Positions 8,194 to 16,124 of a DNA stretch of 49,914 bases are shown here, one piece after another. The number at the start of each line of letters is the position of its first letter. The first letter of the stretch is position 1. The stretch covers positions 1 through 49,914 of the forward strand of contig JBFYQC010000129.1 of NCBI GenBank assembly GCA_041302975.1, written 5' to 3'. The notes beneath the pieces are model-generated. The model saw only the letters and a program-made list of their open reading frames with translations, was not told the origin of the DNA and ran no database searches. The stretch is from UBA6183 sp041302975. Lineage in GTDB: Bacteria; Bacteroidota; Bacteroidia; UKL13-3. The position numbers were made by a program, and so were the translations under genes.

Positions 8194-8251
8194 AGCAGAA
8201 TAAAATTAGTGTTGTTAAAAATAAGTGCTGTAAAATTAAACGAATTCCTTG

Positions 8252-8259
8252 TATAATTG
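8252..8259 (+). promoter_or_regulatory. -7-like element TATAATTG
   Basis: One mismatch to TAnnTTTG, 23 bases before the ATG of the OmpA-like/TPR lipoprotein gene, in the divergent intergenic region. Confidence 0.35.
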
Positions 8260-8282
8260 CACTTGCAAAATTATAAAAAATC

Positions 8283-10040
8283 ATGAGACTACTTAAACAG
8301 GTTTCTTACTCTTTTTTGTTCGCTGCTGCAGCAATCACCACAGGATGTAGTGTAAAAACAAACATGGGTAACAACAATTACACCGTAACACCAAACCCGT
8401 TGGAGGTAAAAGGCGACTCTATTTTAATTACCATGAGCGCTAACATTCCAGCTAAGTCGTTTAACCCTAAAGCGAATGTTCAGTTTCAACCATACCTAAA
8501 AACTGCTAAGGGCGATGTACAACTTAAAGCAGTAACACTTGGTGGTGAAAAAGTGTTGGAGTCGGTTGATTTTAAAATTGATTCGAAAATTGGGGGTAAA
8601 ATTACTTACACTGAGAAGATTCCTTATAACTCAGATCTTAAACGTGCAACCTTGTATCCAAGTTTCGCAGTTAAAGTAAATGGTAATTACCAGACATTAG
8701 AAGCTATTAAGGGGAGTACTTTTTCTGATAAAGTTTTAGCTGAAGGAACAATTACTACTCCTTTGTTAGTTAAATCTAGCGAAACTCCAATATTTGATGG
8801 CACTGCCTACACAGCTGCATTCAGCACTAAGTCGGTTGATATTTACTTTCCTCTTGATGGAGATAGATTTAATCCAAACTTCAAATCTGGCAAATTAATT
8901 AGTAACAAAAAACAGTTAAACCTACTTAAACAGTCGTTAAAGTCTGATAAAAATTGGGCTGTTAAAGGTATAGCAATTAATGGTTTCGCATCACCTGAGG
9001 GTGAATTACAAAGAAATACTGGTCTATCTCAGGGGCGTGCTAATTCTACATTCAGCTACATGAAAAAAGAGTTGAAAAAATTAGGTTTCACTGAAGTTAA
9101 TGATCAAAACTTAACAATGGGTGCTTCTTTATCAGAGGATTGGGCTGGTTTAGCAAAACTAATCGAAGCATCTTCATTAAAAAATAAAGCGGCTTTGGTT
9201 GCCATCATTAACAACAACTCATTATCTGATTTAGACAAAGAGGCTCAAATTAGAGATAACGATAAAAAATCTTGGGAAAAAATTAAAACAGAGATGTTGA
9301 CTAAATTACGTAGATCAGAGTTAGTAGTTAAAGGTCAAACCCCTTTAAAAACTGATGCTGAATTATTGGCAATGGTTAATATCGATTCGCTAAGCGATGT
9401 TGAAATGTTACACTTAGCAACTATCACTACTGATAACGCTAAGAAAATGGAAGTTTACAATAAATTCCAAACTAAATTCCCTAACGACTGGAGAGGATTT
9501 AACAATGCAGGTGCATTGGCTTCATCTAATGGTGATATGGCTGCTGCAGAAAGTAACTTAACTCGTGCAAACGAATTATCACCAGAAAATGGTGTTGTAT
9601 TGGCTAACATGGGTGTTGTCGCTAAAAATAAAGGTAATATCAAACAAGCTGAAGACTTATACAAACAAGCGGAAGGCAAAGGAGTAGATGTTAGCTACCA
9701 CAAAGCGGTGATTGCTATTAAAAAAGGTGATTATGCAAACGCAGTTAGCTTGTTTAATAAATCAGGCAAAAAAGATTTCAATACTGCTTTAGCTCAATTG
9801 TTAAACGGTGATGCTGCAGGTGCAAAAACTACAATTGATAACATGGCTCCTGATCAATTAAACTGGGAATTGTACTACTTACGTGCAATTGCAGGTGCTC
9901 GTTTAAACAACGCAGAGGTTGTTACAAGTAACTTAACTCGTGCAGTCCAACAAAATGGTGCAGTTCGTCAAATGGCTAAAGAAGATGTAGAGTTTATCAA
10001 ATTATTTGGTAATCCTACTTTCGAAGGTGCTATTCGCTAA
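8283..10040 (+). CDS. OmpA-like/TPR lipoprotein
   Basis: 585 residues. The signal peptide ends in ITTGCS, a good lipobox with Cys22, so the protein is probably anchored to the outer membrane. Residues ~25-180 are beta-rich. Residues ~185-265 resemble an OmpA-type peptidoglycan-binding core: VDIYFPLDGDRF, then GIAINGFASPEGE and LSQGRA. From ~380 on there are TPR-like helical pairs (DWRGFNNAGALASSNGDMAA, VVLANMGVVAKNKGNIKQAE, YHKAVIAIKKGDYANAV). A lipoprotein combining these parts probably bridges the outer membrane and cell wall. Codons are notably GC-poor and regular (CGT, GGT, GCA), as in highly expressed genes. It ends at a strong terminator. Confidence 0.8.
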   Translation: MRLLKQVSYSFLFAAAAITTGCSVKTNMGNNNYTVTPNPLEVKGDSILITMSANIPAKSFNPKANVQFQPYLKTAKGDVQLKAVTLGGEKVLESVDFKIDSKIGGKITYTEKIPYNSDLKRATLYPSFAVKVNGNYQTLEAIKGSTFSDKVLAEGTITTPLLVKSSETPIFDGTAYTAAFSTKSVDIYFPLDGDRFNPNFKSGKLISNKKQLNLLKQSLKSDKNWAVKGIAINGFASPEGELQRNTGLSQGRANSTFSYMKKELKKLGFTEVNDQNLTMGASLSEDWAGLAKLIEASSLKNKAALVAIINNNSLSDLDKEAQIRDNDKKSWEKIKTEMLTKLRRSELVVKGQTPLKTDAELLAMVNIDSLSDVEMLHLATITTDNAKKMEVYNKFQTKFPNDWRGFNNAGALASSNGDMAAAESNLTRANELSPENGVVLANMGVVAKNKGNIKQAEDLYKQAEGKGVDVSYHKAVIAIKKGDYANAVSLFNKSGKKDFNTALAQLLNGDAAGAKTTIDNMAPDQLNWELYYLRAIAGARLNNAEVVTSNLTRAVQQNGAVRQMAKEDVEFIKLFGNPTFEGAIR

Positions 10041-10061
10041 GCATTAAAAATATTAAAACTT

Positions 10062-10093
10062 AAAAGGGTTGAAACTATTTCAACCCTTTTTTT
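10062..10093 (+). terminator. strong rho-independent terminator
   Basis: 13-bp perfect stem AAAAGGGTTGAAA/TTTCAACCCTTTT with a CTA loop and a seven-T run, 21 bases after the lipoprotein stop codon. Confidence 0.9.
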
Positions 10094-10117
10094 ATACATA
10101 AAGTAAAAAGAATTAAC

Positions 10118-11204
10118 ATGACAGCAGATCAGTTAAAAGCTTTACGTTTAAGGGTTGAAGACCTGAGGAGGTATCTTTGACGTTGATGGAAAGCAACTAT
10201 TAATACAAGATGAAGAGAATCAAAGTTTGCAACCGTCTTTTTGGGATGACCCGAAACGCGCAGAACAAATTTTAAAGAGCATCAAACAAAAAAAGATTTG
10301 GACAGACGCTTATGAAGCCGCTGAAACTTCGGTTGAGGATTTAAGTGTGTTGTATGAGTTTTTTACCATAGATGAAGCCGAAGAGGAGGAGGTTGATGCG
10401 GCATATAAATTAGCGATTGACTGTATTGAGTCGTTAGAGTTGAAGAATATGCTGAGCGGTGAAGAAGATCAATTTAATTGTATTCTTCACATTAATTCAG
10501 GGGCAGGAGGAACAGAGAGTCAGGATTGGGCTGAGATGTTGATGCGTATGTATATTATGTACAGTGATAAACATGGATTTAAGGCCAGTGTTGTTGATGA
10601 GCAACCTGGTGATGGAGCAGGTATAAAATCTTGTTCTATAGAAATTACAGGGGACTTTGCATACGGATATTTAAAGGGCGAAAATGGGGTGCATCGTTTG
10701 GTGCGTATTTCTCCTTTTGATGCCAATGCCCGCAGACACACTTCTTTTGCATCAGTGTATTGTTATCCAATAATTGATGATAGCATTGAGATTGAAATTA
10801 AGGATGCTGACATTGAAATTCAAACTTCGCGTAGTGGCGGTGCAGGCGGACAAAATGTAAACAAAGTTGAAACGAAAGTTCAGTTAACTCATAAACCAAC
10901 AGGAATAGTTATTGTTTGCCAGGTTGAACGAAGCCAAAGTGCAAATAAGGAGCGCGCATTTAAAATGCTAAAATCGCAATTGTACGAATTAGAAATGCGC
11001 AAACGCAACGAGGCAAAACAGGCTTTAGAGGCGGGGAAGAAAAGAATTGAATGGGGATCCCAAATACGTAATTATGTATTTCATCCTTATAAATTGGTTA
11101 AAGACTTACGTACCGATATAGAAACTAGTGATGTGCAGGGGGTAATGGATGGTAACTTAGATCAATTTATAAAAGCATACTTAATGGAAGAATCGCAACA
11201 TTAG
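10118..11204 (+). CDS. prfB: peptide chain release factor 2, programmed +1 frameshift
   Basis: Release factor 2 terminates translation at UGA and UAA. The ATG at 10118 opens a 20-codon frame ending in TGA at 10178-10180. The context AGGAGG (10166-10171), TAT, CTT, TGA, C is the classic RF2 frameshift cassette. A +1 slip at CTT (10175-10177) continues at GAC (10179), giving about 361 residues in all. The downstream part shows the RF2 stop-recognition tripeptide SPF (in VRISPFDANARR) and the catalytic GGQ loop in SGGAGGQNVNKVETKV. Low RF2 raises the chance of frameshifting at its own UGA, so synthesis is self-regulated. The product should not be read as a pseudogene. A terminator follows. Confidence 0.95.
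10166..10181 (+). promoter_or_regulatory. prfB recoding site (SD-like AGGAGG plus CTTTGAC)
   Basis: Internal SD-like AGGAGG, a three-base TAT spacer and the slippery CTT-TGA-C. It matches the E. coli cassette except AGGAGG in place of AGGGGG. The C after TGA is the base known to weaken termination. Confidence 0.93.
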
Positions 11205-11215
11205 TAAATACAAAC

Positions 11216-11247
11216 AAAAAAGCCCTCGATAAATCGGGGGCTTTTTT
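11216..11247 (+). terminator. rho-independent terminator of prfB
   Basis: Stem AAAAAAGCCCTCGAT/ATCGGGGGCTTTTTT (one G-T wobble), two-base AA gap, T-run at the end; it starts 11 bases after the stop codon. Confidence 0.9.
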
Positions 11248-11305
11248 GTGTAATCAAAAAATGAAACCTATTAAAACATGGCAACTTCCGTTACCGGGTT
11301 TCCAA

Positions 11306-11632
11306 TTAAAAGTTTAATAACGGGGCGGCTTCTTCAGCAACTTTCGAAGTTAAATCTTCTTTGCTGTCAACTTTTTTAGTACCGCCATTTCCGTTGGTAA
11401 CAGTTTTTACTTTGGTAAATTCGCCCAAACCAAAAACCTCATATTTGTTTTCTTTTAAAAACATGCCCAATGCAATGGCTTGTTTAATGTTGCCAATTTG
11501 CACGTCAATTTCAAACTCATCGTTAATCATTGGGCGAGGAGATACCGTGAAAATAACTTTTTGATCCATTAAGTAATCAAACAAAAATGCGGTAGTTTTT
11601 CTCTTCGCTAATACTGTTACTTTTTCTTCCAT
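11306..11632 (-). CDS. conserved hypothetical protein
   Basis: 108 residues from the ATG at 11632 (MEEKVTVLAKRKTTAFLFDY). The frame stays open further upstream to a possible start at 11752, but that part reads like a leader. The protein is cytosolic, with no signal. A beta-alpha-beta pattern is suggested by KVIFTVSPRPMI, EFEIDVQIGNIKQAIALGMF and KYEVFGLGEF. The last 35 residues are Gly/Lys/Asp-rich and probably disordered. I do not recognise a named family. It sits convergent to prfB, behind the prfB terminator. Confidence 0.6.
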   Translation of the reverse strand: MEEKVTVLAKRKTTAFLFDYLMDQKVIFTVSPRPMINDEFEIDVQIGNIKQAIALGMFLKENKYEVFGLGEFTKVKTVTNGNGGTKKVDSKEDLTSKVAEEAAPLLNF

Positions 11633-11850
11633 TATATGATAATTAGTATTTAAAGTGTTGATAATCTGATTGTATGTTTCTTCTGAAACATGTTGTAAAT
11701 ATACAAAGCAGGCTTGGTTTCCCCGAAATTTATAGATGATAGATACACACAAAATTTAGCATTCATACCAACCTTATGCACATTGTCATTCAAAGTGTGA
11801 ATAACATGTGAATATCTAGGGGTTTATACACATGGATTTGTAATTCGTAT

Positions 11851-11886
11851 ACCAAAATCGCCCACAATTAGGCAGGCGATTTTGGT
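11851..11886 (-). terminator. hairpin after the TPR gene
   Basis: Perfect 12-bp inverted repeat ACCAAAATCGCC/GGCGATTTTGGT with a 12-base loop, 38 bases beyond the stop of the leftward TPR gene. There is no long T-run on the minus strand. Confidence 0.55.
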
Positions 11887-11924
11887 GTAATCAAAACCCT
11901 ATATATCCTTAATGGCAAAATGCA

Positions 11925-12596
11925 TTAAGCCGCTAAACGTTGGTTGTGGTGGTAGTCGGCTACGTTTTGTGCTAACTTTAAGTCCCTTAAGTAGTTATCA
12001 ATATCGCCCAATAACATTTTGCAATGAGCTCTTAATCGGTAGGCATCAGCATAATGCTCGTCTATACTAAGCGCTTTGTTTAAATCGCCAATGGCAATTT
12101 CCGGTTTGTTAAATTTAACAAATACCAATGCTCTCCAATAATAAAGGTCTTTTCTAAAAGGGCTCTCCACAATGGCCTTATTGATAAAAAGGTATGCGTC
12201 ATCGTAATCTTTTTGTAAGTAACACAACTCTGCAGCCATAAATAGATAATTGGCATTGTGGTTTTCTAATTCAAGGGCTTTAACCAAAAAGGTTAAGGCC
12301 ACATCATAGTTTAAGTTTATTTTATACAGTTCGGCCAGATGGAAATACACTTCCGAGTCGTTTTCGCCTTCTTCTAGCATTTTGGCTAAAATGGCTTGAG
12401 CCGTTTTAAGTTTGCCCATGTATATGTAACACAAGGCGCGTTTAGTTTGTACCACTTTATTTTCACTATCAAATAAAAGCACCATGTTAAATAAGTGGAG
12501 TGCTTCTGTAAAATCACCGCGGTGTAAAGTCTGTAATGCGTTGTCTAAAATCTGTGTAGGTTTTACGGTGTAAACCATTTGCTCTAGTGTTTTCAT
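11925..12596 (-). CDS. tetratricopeptide repeat protein
   Basis: 223 residues from the ATG at 12596 (MKTLEQMVYTV). A TTG ten codons upstream lies inside the probable -7 element and is not a start. At least five TPR-like helical pairs run through the protein, for example ALQTLHRGDFTEALHLFNMV, LAELYKINLNYDVALTFLVK, AAELCYLQKDYDDAYLFINK, YYWRALVFVKFNKPEIAIGD and YADAYRLRAHCKMLLGDIDN. There is no signal peptide or membrane span, so it is probably a cytosolic scaffold. Its partner is unknown and its neighbours give no hint. It has its own promoter and terminator. Confidence 0.85.
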   Translation of the reverse strand: MKTLEQMVYTVKPTQILDNALQTLHRGDFTEALHLFNMVLLFDSENKVVQTKRALCYIYMGKLKTAQAILAKMLEEGENDSEVYFHLAELYKINLNYDVALTFLVKALELENHNANYLFMAAELCYLQKDYDDAYLFINKAIVESPFRKDLYYWRALVFVKFNKPEIAIGDLNKALSIDEHYADAYRLRAHCKMLLGDIDNYLRDLKLAQNVADYHHNQRLAA

Positions 12597-12623
12597 GACG
12601 TTATTTGTTTTATTTTCTGAGTA

Positions 12624-12631
12624 CAAAGTTT
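12624..12631 (-). promoter_or_regulatory. -7-like element AAACTTTG of the TPR gene
   Basis: One mismatch to TAnnTTTG, 27 bases before the ATG at 12596. The inverted repeat at 12638-12662 lies where the -33 region should be. Confidence 0.4.
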
Positions 12632-12637
12632 GACTGC

Positions 12638-12662
12638 CACTTCGCAGCCTATTTGCGAAGTG
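12638..12662. repeat. 9-bp inverted repeat, possible operator
   Basis: CACTTCGCA/TGCGAAGTG with a 7-base centre, perfect arms, placed seven bases upstream of the -7-like element of the TPR gene. The position fits an operator or an RNA hairpin. Confidence 0.4.
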
Positions 12663-12781
12663 TTCAATATTTATCTAAGTTGCTCATTTTTAATTTGTTA
12701 AATTGTAAAAAGTAGCTTTGTTTATTTGTTTTAGGTTGATATAACACCTATAAATTCCTGAATAGGGCATGAGTTAATTGC

Positions 12782-12789
12782 TAACTTTG
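12782..12789 (+). promoter_or_regulatory. -7 element TAACTTTG
   Basis: Exact TAnnTTTG match 27 bases before the ATG of the SDR gene. No convincing TTTG is seen at -33. Confidence 0.55.
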
Positions 12790-12816
12790 TCATCAAATCA
12801 GTAACAAATTCTAAAA

Positions 12817-13467
12817 ATGAAAACAGCATTAGTGGTAGGGGCAACAGGGGCAGTTGGTAAAGCCTTAGTATATCAATTAATAGAGGATAAAAGTTATGTG
12901 CGTATTTTGGTTTTATCACGCAAGCCATTAACTATCAAGCATCATAAATTAAGTGTAGTAATGGTGAACTTTGATAAGTTAGCCGATTACAGTGAACAAA
13001 TGGCAGCCGATGATGTATTTTGTTGTTTAGGAACAACTATTAAAGTGGCTGGAAGTAAAGCCGCTTTTTACAAGATTGATCACGATTATGTGTTAGATGT
13101 TGCGCGTATTTGTAAACAAAAAGGAGCCCAACAGTTTATTTTAGTTACCGCAATGGGAGCCGATTCAAACTCTGCTATATTTTATAATAAAGTTAAAGGA
13201 GAGGTTGAACAGCATTTGACCGAATTAGAATATGATACCTTGATTGTTGTTCGTCCGAGCCTGCTGTTAACCAACCGTAGCGAATTTAGGTTTGGTGAGT
13301 GGGTAGCACAAGTAATGATGAAATATACCCGATTTTTATTTGTTGGTCCGTTAAAAAAGATAAAAGCCATACCGGTTGAAACGGTGGCCAAAGCTATGAG
13401 GCATTACGCCAATAATAATCTAAAAGGTAACCATGTATTTACCAATGATACTTTGTTTGTTGAATAA
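12817..13467 (+). CDS. atypical SDR / NAD(P)-binding oxidoreductase-like protein
   Basis: 216 residues with a Rossmann dinucleotide-binding start KTALVVGATGAVGKALV (GxxGxxG) and no YxxxK triad at the usual spacing. The pattern CCLGTTIKVAGSKAAFYKID, then FILVTAMGADSNSAIFYNKVKGEVE and VVRPSLLL, matches the atypical SDR group that includes human HTATIP2 and bacterial YwnB-like proteins (NAD(P)H-binding, PF13460-like). Substrates for bacterial members are mostly unknown. It has its own promoter and ends nine bases from the stop of the convergent gene. Confidence 0.85.
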   Translation: MKTALVVGATGAVGKALVYQLIEDKSYVRILVLSRKPLTIKHHKLSVVMVNFDKLADYSEQMAADDVFCCLGTTIKVAGSKAAFYKIDHDYVLDVARICKQKGAQQFILVTAMGADSNSAIFYNKVKGEVEQHLTELEYDTLIVVRPSLLLTNRSEFRFGEWVAQVMMKYTRFLFVGPLKKIKAIPVETVAKAMRHYANNNLKGNHVFTNDTLFVE

Positions 13468-13476
13468 GTAGGATAA

Positions 13477-14397
13477 CTATTTCTGCATATCAAACTCTTG
13501 AAGCATGCCGGTTTGTTTTTCCCAACGACCGGTTTTTTTGTTAAACTTATAAAAGTCGTAACTGCCATCGGGTACATAAGTTTCCGGGTGACCATAATCT
13601 TGCGGGCGGGTGGGAGCAACATTTTCTTGTACCAAGATGTTTTTAGTAGGCTCATAACGTAATACCATGTTTGCGCTGTTGTTGTATTCAAATATCATAC
13701 GCTTTAAAGGTTGTTTAAAACGTTTGTCTTTTATATCAAAAATTGAAGCACCAAAACGAGGTTCATTATTCTCAAAGTATAATGATTCAACCACTTTTTT
13801 ATTGCTCATCATTGTGTTTCCATCCCATCCAATAAGGGTGTAGTAGGTTTGTTTTCTGTAAGTGTTAGCAATAATTTTATAATACAATGCACCAAACCAA
13901 TGTTCGCTACTTACTGTAGTGTCCAACGCATTTTTAATATAATCAGAACGGTCTATTAATGGATAATAACTGCGCAAGTTAGTCGTGTCTTTTACTGTTT
14001 TTATGTAATCGGGGTTTAGTTGAATAACACCATAATTTCTGTAGCTTTCGTTGTTTAGTGACAGGTTCCAAGTAACAACACGAAACATGTTATCAGGAGA
14101 TGGTAACACCGAAATGTTTTTAATGGTATCGAAATTGTAGAAGTATGAGTTAGTTATGCGTAATGCTTTTACAAAACTTTTCACAAAGTGATAGGCCGAT
14201 GTTAAACGTTCTTGTTCATCAGAAGAGGTTATCATGAGCTTTCCCAATGCTTCTAATCTAATTTCAAGGTCATTTAATGAGTCAAGGCTTAATGAATCTA
14301 TTCTGTTAACCGAACCGATTGGGAACTTTTGGGCTTGAGTTGATTCAACTCCTAATATGCCGAAAACTAAAAGTAATGCAAAAACAAATGATTTCAT
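13477..14397 (-). CDS. secreted protein of unknown function
   Basis: 306 residues from the ATG at 14397, which gives the signal peptide MKSFVFALLLVFGILGVE with cleavage near TQAQ. An ATG six codons upstream (14415) is possible. The mature protein has an N-terminal helix pair (SLDSLNDLEIRLEALGKLM) and then a large beta-rich part containing FRVVTWNLSLNNESYRNYG, YYKIIANTYRKQTYYTLIGW and MIFEYNNSANMVLRYE. I recall proteins of this pattern as conserved hypotheticals in Bacteroidota. No catalytic motif is visible. It is convergent with the SDR gene; no terminator lies between them. Confidence 0.7.
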   Translation of the reverse strand: MKSFVFALLLVFGILGVESTQAQKFPIGSVNRIDSLSLDSLNDLEIRLEALGKLMITSSDEQERLTSAYHFVKSFVKALRITNSYFYNFDTIKNISVLPSPDNMFRVVTWNLSLNNESYRNYGVIQLNPDYIKTVKDTTNLRSYYPLIDRSDYIKNALDTTVSSEHWFGALYYKIIANTYRKQTYYTLIGWDGNTMMSNKKVVESLYFENNEPRFGASIFDIKDKRFKQPLKRMIFEYNNSANMVLRYEPTKNILVQENVAPTRPQDYGHPETYVPDGSYDFYKFNKKTGRWEKQTGMLQEFDMQK

Positions 14398-14415
14398 ATT
14401 GGGTGTAAATATCAT

Positions 14416-14784
14416 AAAAACGTCTCAGCATTAATAATAATATTTGGTACAAAAAAGACATTCATTCTGAAGCCTTCAGTTCTATTGATTAAGTTTAGTG
14501 AAATTTTTATCTTTTTGAAATGTATTTATTCATTTATAGGGATTACTTAAAAAATGAATCATAATAGCCAGTCATAAGTAATTTGTATATCAGTAGTTGA
14601 GGAGAATTTACCGAACATGTTTTAAATGGATTTAAACTAGTTATTACCAATTATATTTTTTAATAATTGGCAATATTTAGTGCCAAATAATTAAAATCCA
14701 TAATAAGGCTCAATATTATTTTATTCCCATAAATCAAATAGTTTAACTTTTCAGGGGTACAAAAAATTAATTTGGGATAAAACA
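14416..14784. other. long AT-rich intergenic region
   Basis: No open frame, RNA gene or insertion element is seen. It is very AT-rich and lies upstream of the secreted-protein gene and downstream of the thiolase. It contains two overlapping, mutually exclusive inverted repeats (14647-14670 and 14667-14686). No clear TAnnTTTG element for the leftward gene was found. Confidence 0.6.
14647..14686. repeat. two overlapping inverted repeats
   Basis: CCAATTAT/ATAATTGG (14647-14654 with 14663-14670) and TTGGCA/TGCCAA (14667-14672 with 14681-14686) share four bases, so only one hairpin could form at a time. Function unknown. Confidence 0.35.
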
Positions 14785-14808
14785 AAAAGCACCCCGAGAG
14801 GTGCTTTT
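14785..14808 (-). terminator. rho-independent terminator of the thiolase gene
   Basis: 9-bp stem AAAAGCACC/GGTGCTTTT with a six-base loop, followed on the minus strand by a T-rich tail, 22 bases beyond the thiolase stop. Confidence 0.85.
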
Positions 14809-14830
14809 ATTTATTGAAGTATTTTATTTG

Positions 14831-16009
14831 TTATACTTTTTTAATAACTAGGGCAGATGCACCACCACCACCGTTGCAAATTCCTGTAACACCAATACTT
14901 CCGTTTTCTTGGTTTAAAATGCTGGTTAATGTAGCAACAATTCTGCTTCCGCTGTTTCCAAGTGCATGACCAAGTGCAATTGCACCTCCATAAACGTTTA
15001 CTTTTTTGCTATCAATACCCAATAAGCGGTTGTTGATAATTCCTACTACAGCAAATGCCTCATTAAACTCAAAATAGTCTACATCTTTAATGTCAACACC
15101 GGCCATTTTTAATGCTTTAGGAACGGCCAATGAAGGCGCAGTAGTGAACCACTCAGGTGCATGTGCTGCATCTGCAAAACCAATAATTTGTGCAATAGGT
15201 TTTAAACCTAATTCTTTCATTTTTTCACCACTCATTAAAACCAATGCACTTGCACCATCACTAAGTGGAGAAGCATTACCGGCAGTAACAGTACCTGTTT
15301 TATCAAAAGCAGGTTTTAATGTTTTCATTTTATCGAAGTTGGCTTTGGTGTATTGCTCATCTTCGGTCATTAAAATTGGATCTTTACCCCTTACCGGAAT
15401 TTCAACAGGCACAATTTCAGAGTTGAATCCTTTTTTATCAAAAGCAGCTTGTGCGCGTGTGTAACTTTCAATCGCAAAGGCATCTTGCTCTTCGCGGGTA
15501 ATGTTGTGTTCACGGGCACATAATTCACCTGCATTTCCCATATGGAAATCGCTGTACACATCCCACAAGCCATCTTTAATTAAACCATCGGTAATTTGTC
15601 CGTGGCCTAAACGATAACCATTGCGGGCTTTATCCATGTAGTAAGGCACATTACTCATGCTTTCCATACCACCGGCAACCACTATATCGTTTGCGCCTAA
15701 CATAATACTTTGTGCGCCTAACATAATGGCTTTACTACCTGACGCGCAAACTTTGTTTACTGTTGTTGAAGGAACAGTATTAGGAATTCCTGCGGCAATC
15801 ATTGCTTGTGTTGCAGGAGCTTGGCCTAACCCGGCACTTAATACATTACCCATGTATACTTCGTTTACCAATTCGGGGCTAATGTTAGCTTTTGCTAAAG
15901 CGCCTTTAATGGCAATTGTTCCTAATTGAGTAGCCGAAAAACCAGCTAAGGCCCCACCAAAACTACCAACTGGAGTACGGGCTACCGATACGATAAAAAC
16001 TTCTTTCAT
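14831..16009 (-). CDS. thiolase (acetyl-CoA acetyltransferase type)
   Basis: 392 residues from the ATG at 16009 (MKEVFIVSVARTPVGSF), the usual length and N-terminus. An ATG at 16039 adds ten residues. It catalyses thiolytic cleavage or condensation of acyl-CoA: either acetoacetyl-CoA formation or the last step of beta-oxidation. Active-site residues are the nucleophilic C88 in NKVCASGSKA, H348 in GGAIALGHALGNSG and C378 in GICNGGGGAS. The His motif reads GHALG where most thiolases have GHPxG. No other beta-oxidation gene is adjacent, so its pathway is not shown by context. It has its own -7 element and terminator. Confidence 0.93.
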   Translation of the reverse strand: MKEVFIVSVARTPVGSFGGALAGFSATQLGTIAIKGALAKANISPELVNEVYMGNVLSAGLGQAPATQAMIAAGIPNTVPSTTVNKVCASGSKAIMLGAQSIMLGANDIVVAGGMESMSNVPYYMDKARNGYRLGHGQITDGLIKDGLWDVYSDFHMGNAGELCAREHNITREEQDAFAIESYTRAQAAFDKKGFNSEIVPVEIPVRGKDPILMTEDEQYTKANFDKMKTLKPAFDKTGTVTAGNASPLSDGASALVLMSGEKMKELGLKPIAQIIGFADAAHAPEWFTTAPSLAVPKALKMAGVDIKDVDYFEFNEAFAVVGIINNRLLGIDSKKVNVYGGAIALGHALGNSGSRIVATLTSILNQENGSIGVTGICNGGGGASALVIKKV

Positions 16010-16069
16010 GTTGTTTATTTTTTGGCGCAAAAGCACCATTTTTTAATGTTTTAACTTTAAAAAGATGCG

Positions 16070-16077
16070 CAAATGTA
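16070..16077 (-). promoter_or_regulatory. -7 element TACATTTG
   Basis: Exact consensus match on the minus strand upstream of the thiolase gene; leader about 55 bases to 16009 or about 25 to the ATG at 16039. Confidence 0.55.
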
Positions 16078-16110
16078 GGAATTTTAAATTTTAGCGTGTG
16101 TTTATTTTTA

Positions 16111-16118
16111 TATACTTG
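16111..16118 (+). promoter_or_regulatory. -7-like element TATACTTG
   Basis: One mismatch to TAnnTTTG; the TTG start of the aminotransferase follows six bases later. Confidence 0.35.
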
Positions 16119-16124
16119 GTTTAA

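Noticed and set aside
10118..10180. prfB as a broken gene with an in-frame TGA
   Set aside because: The TGA is the programmed frameshift site with intact AGGAGG and CTTTGAC; the rest of the gene is complete.
10227..11204. prfB starting at TTG 10227
   Set aside because: It would lose the conserved N-terminus; the ATG at 10118 plus the frameshift explains the full protein.
14416..14830. tRNA or riboswitch in the longest intergenic region
   Set aside because: No cloverleaf, no T-loop sequence and no known riboswitch core found by eye; AT-rich hairpins only.
15090..15464. 124-codon open frame on the plus strand
   Set aside because: Antisense shadow of the thiolase gene; no recognisable protein pattern.
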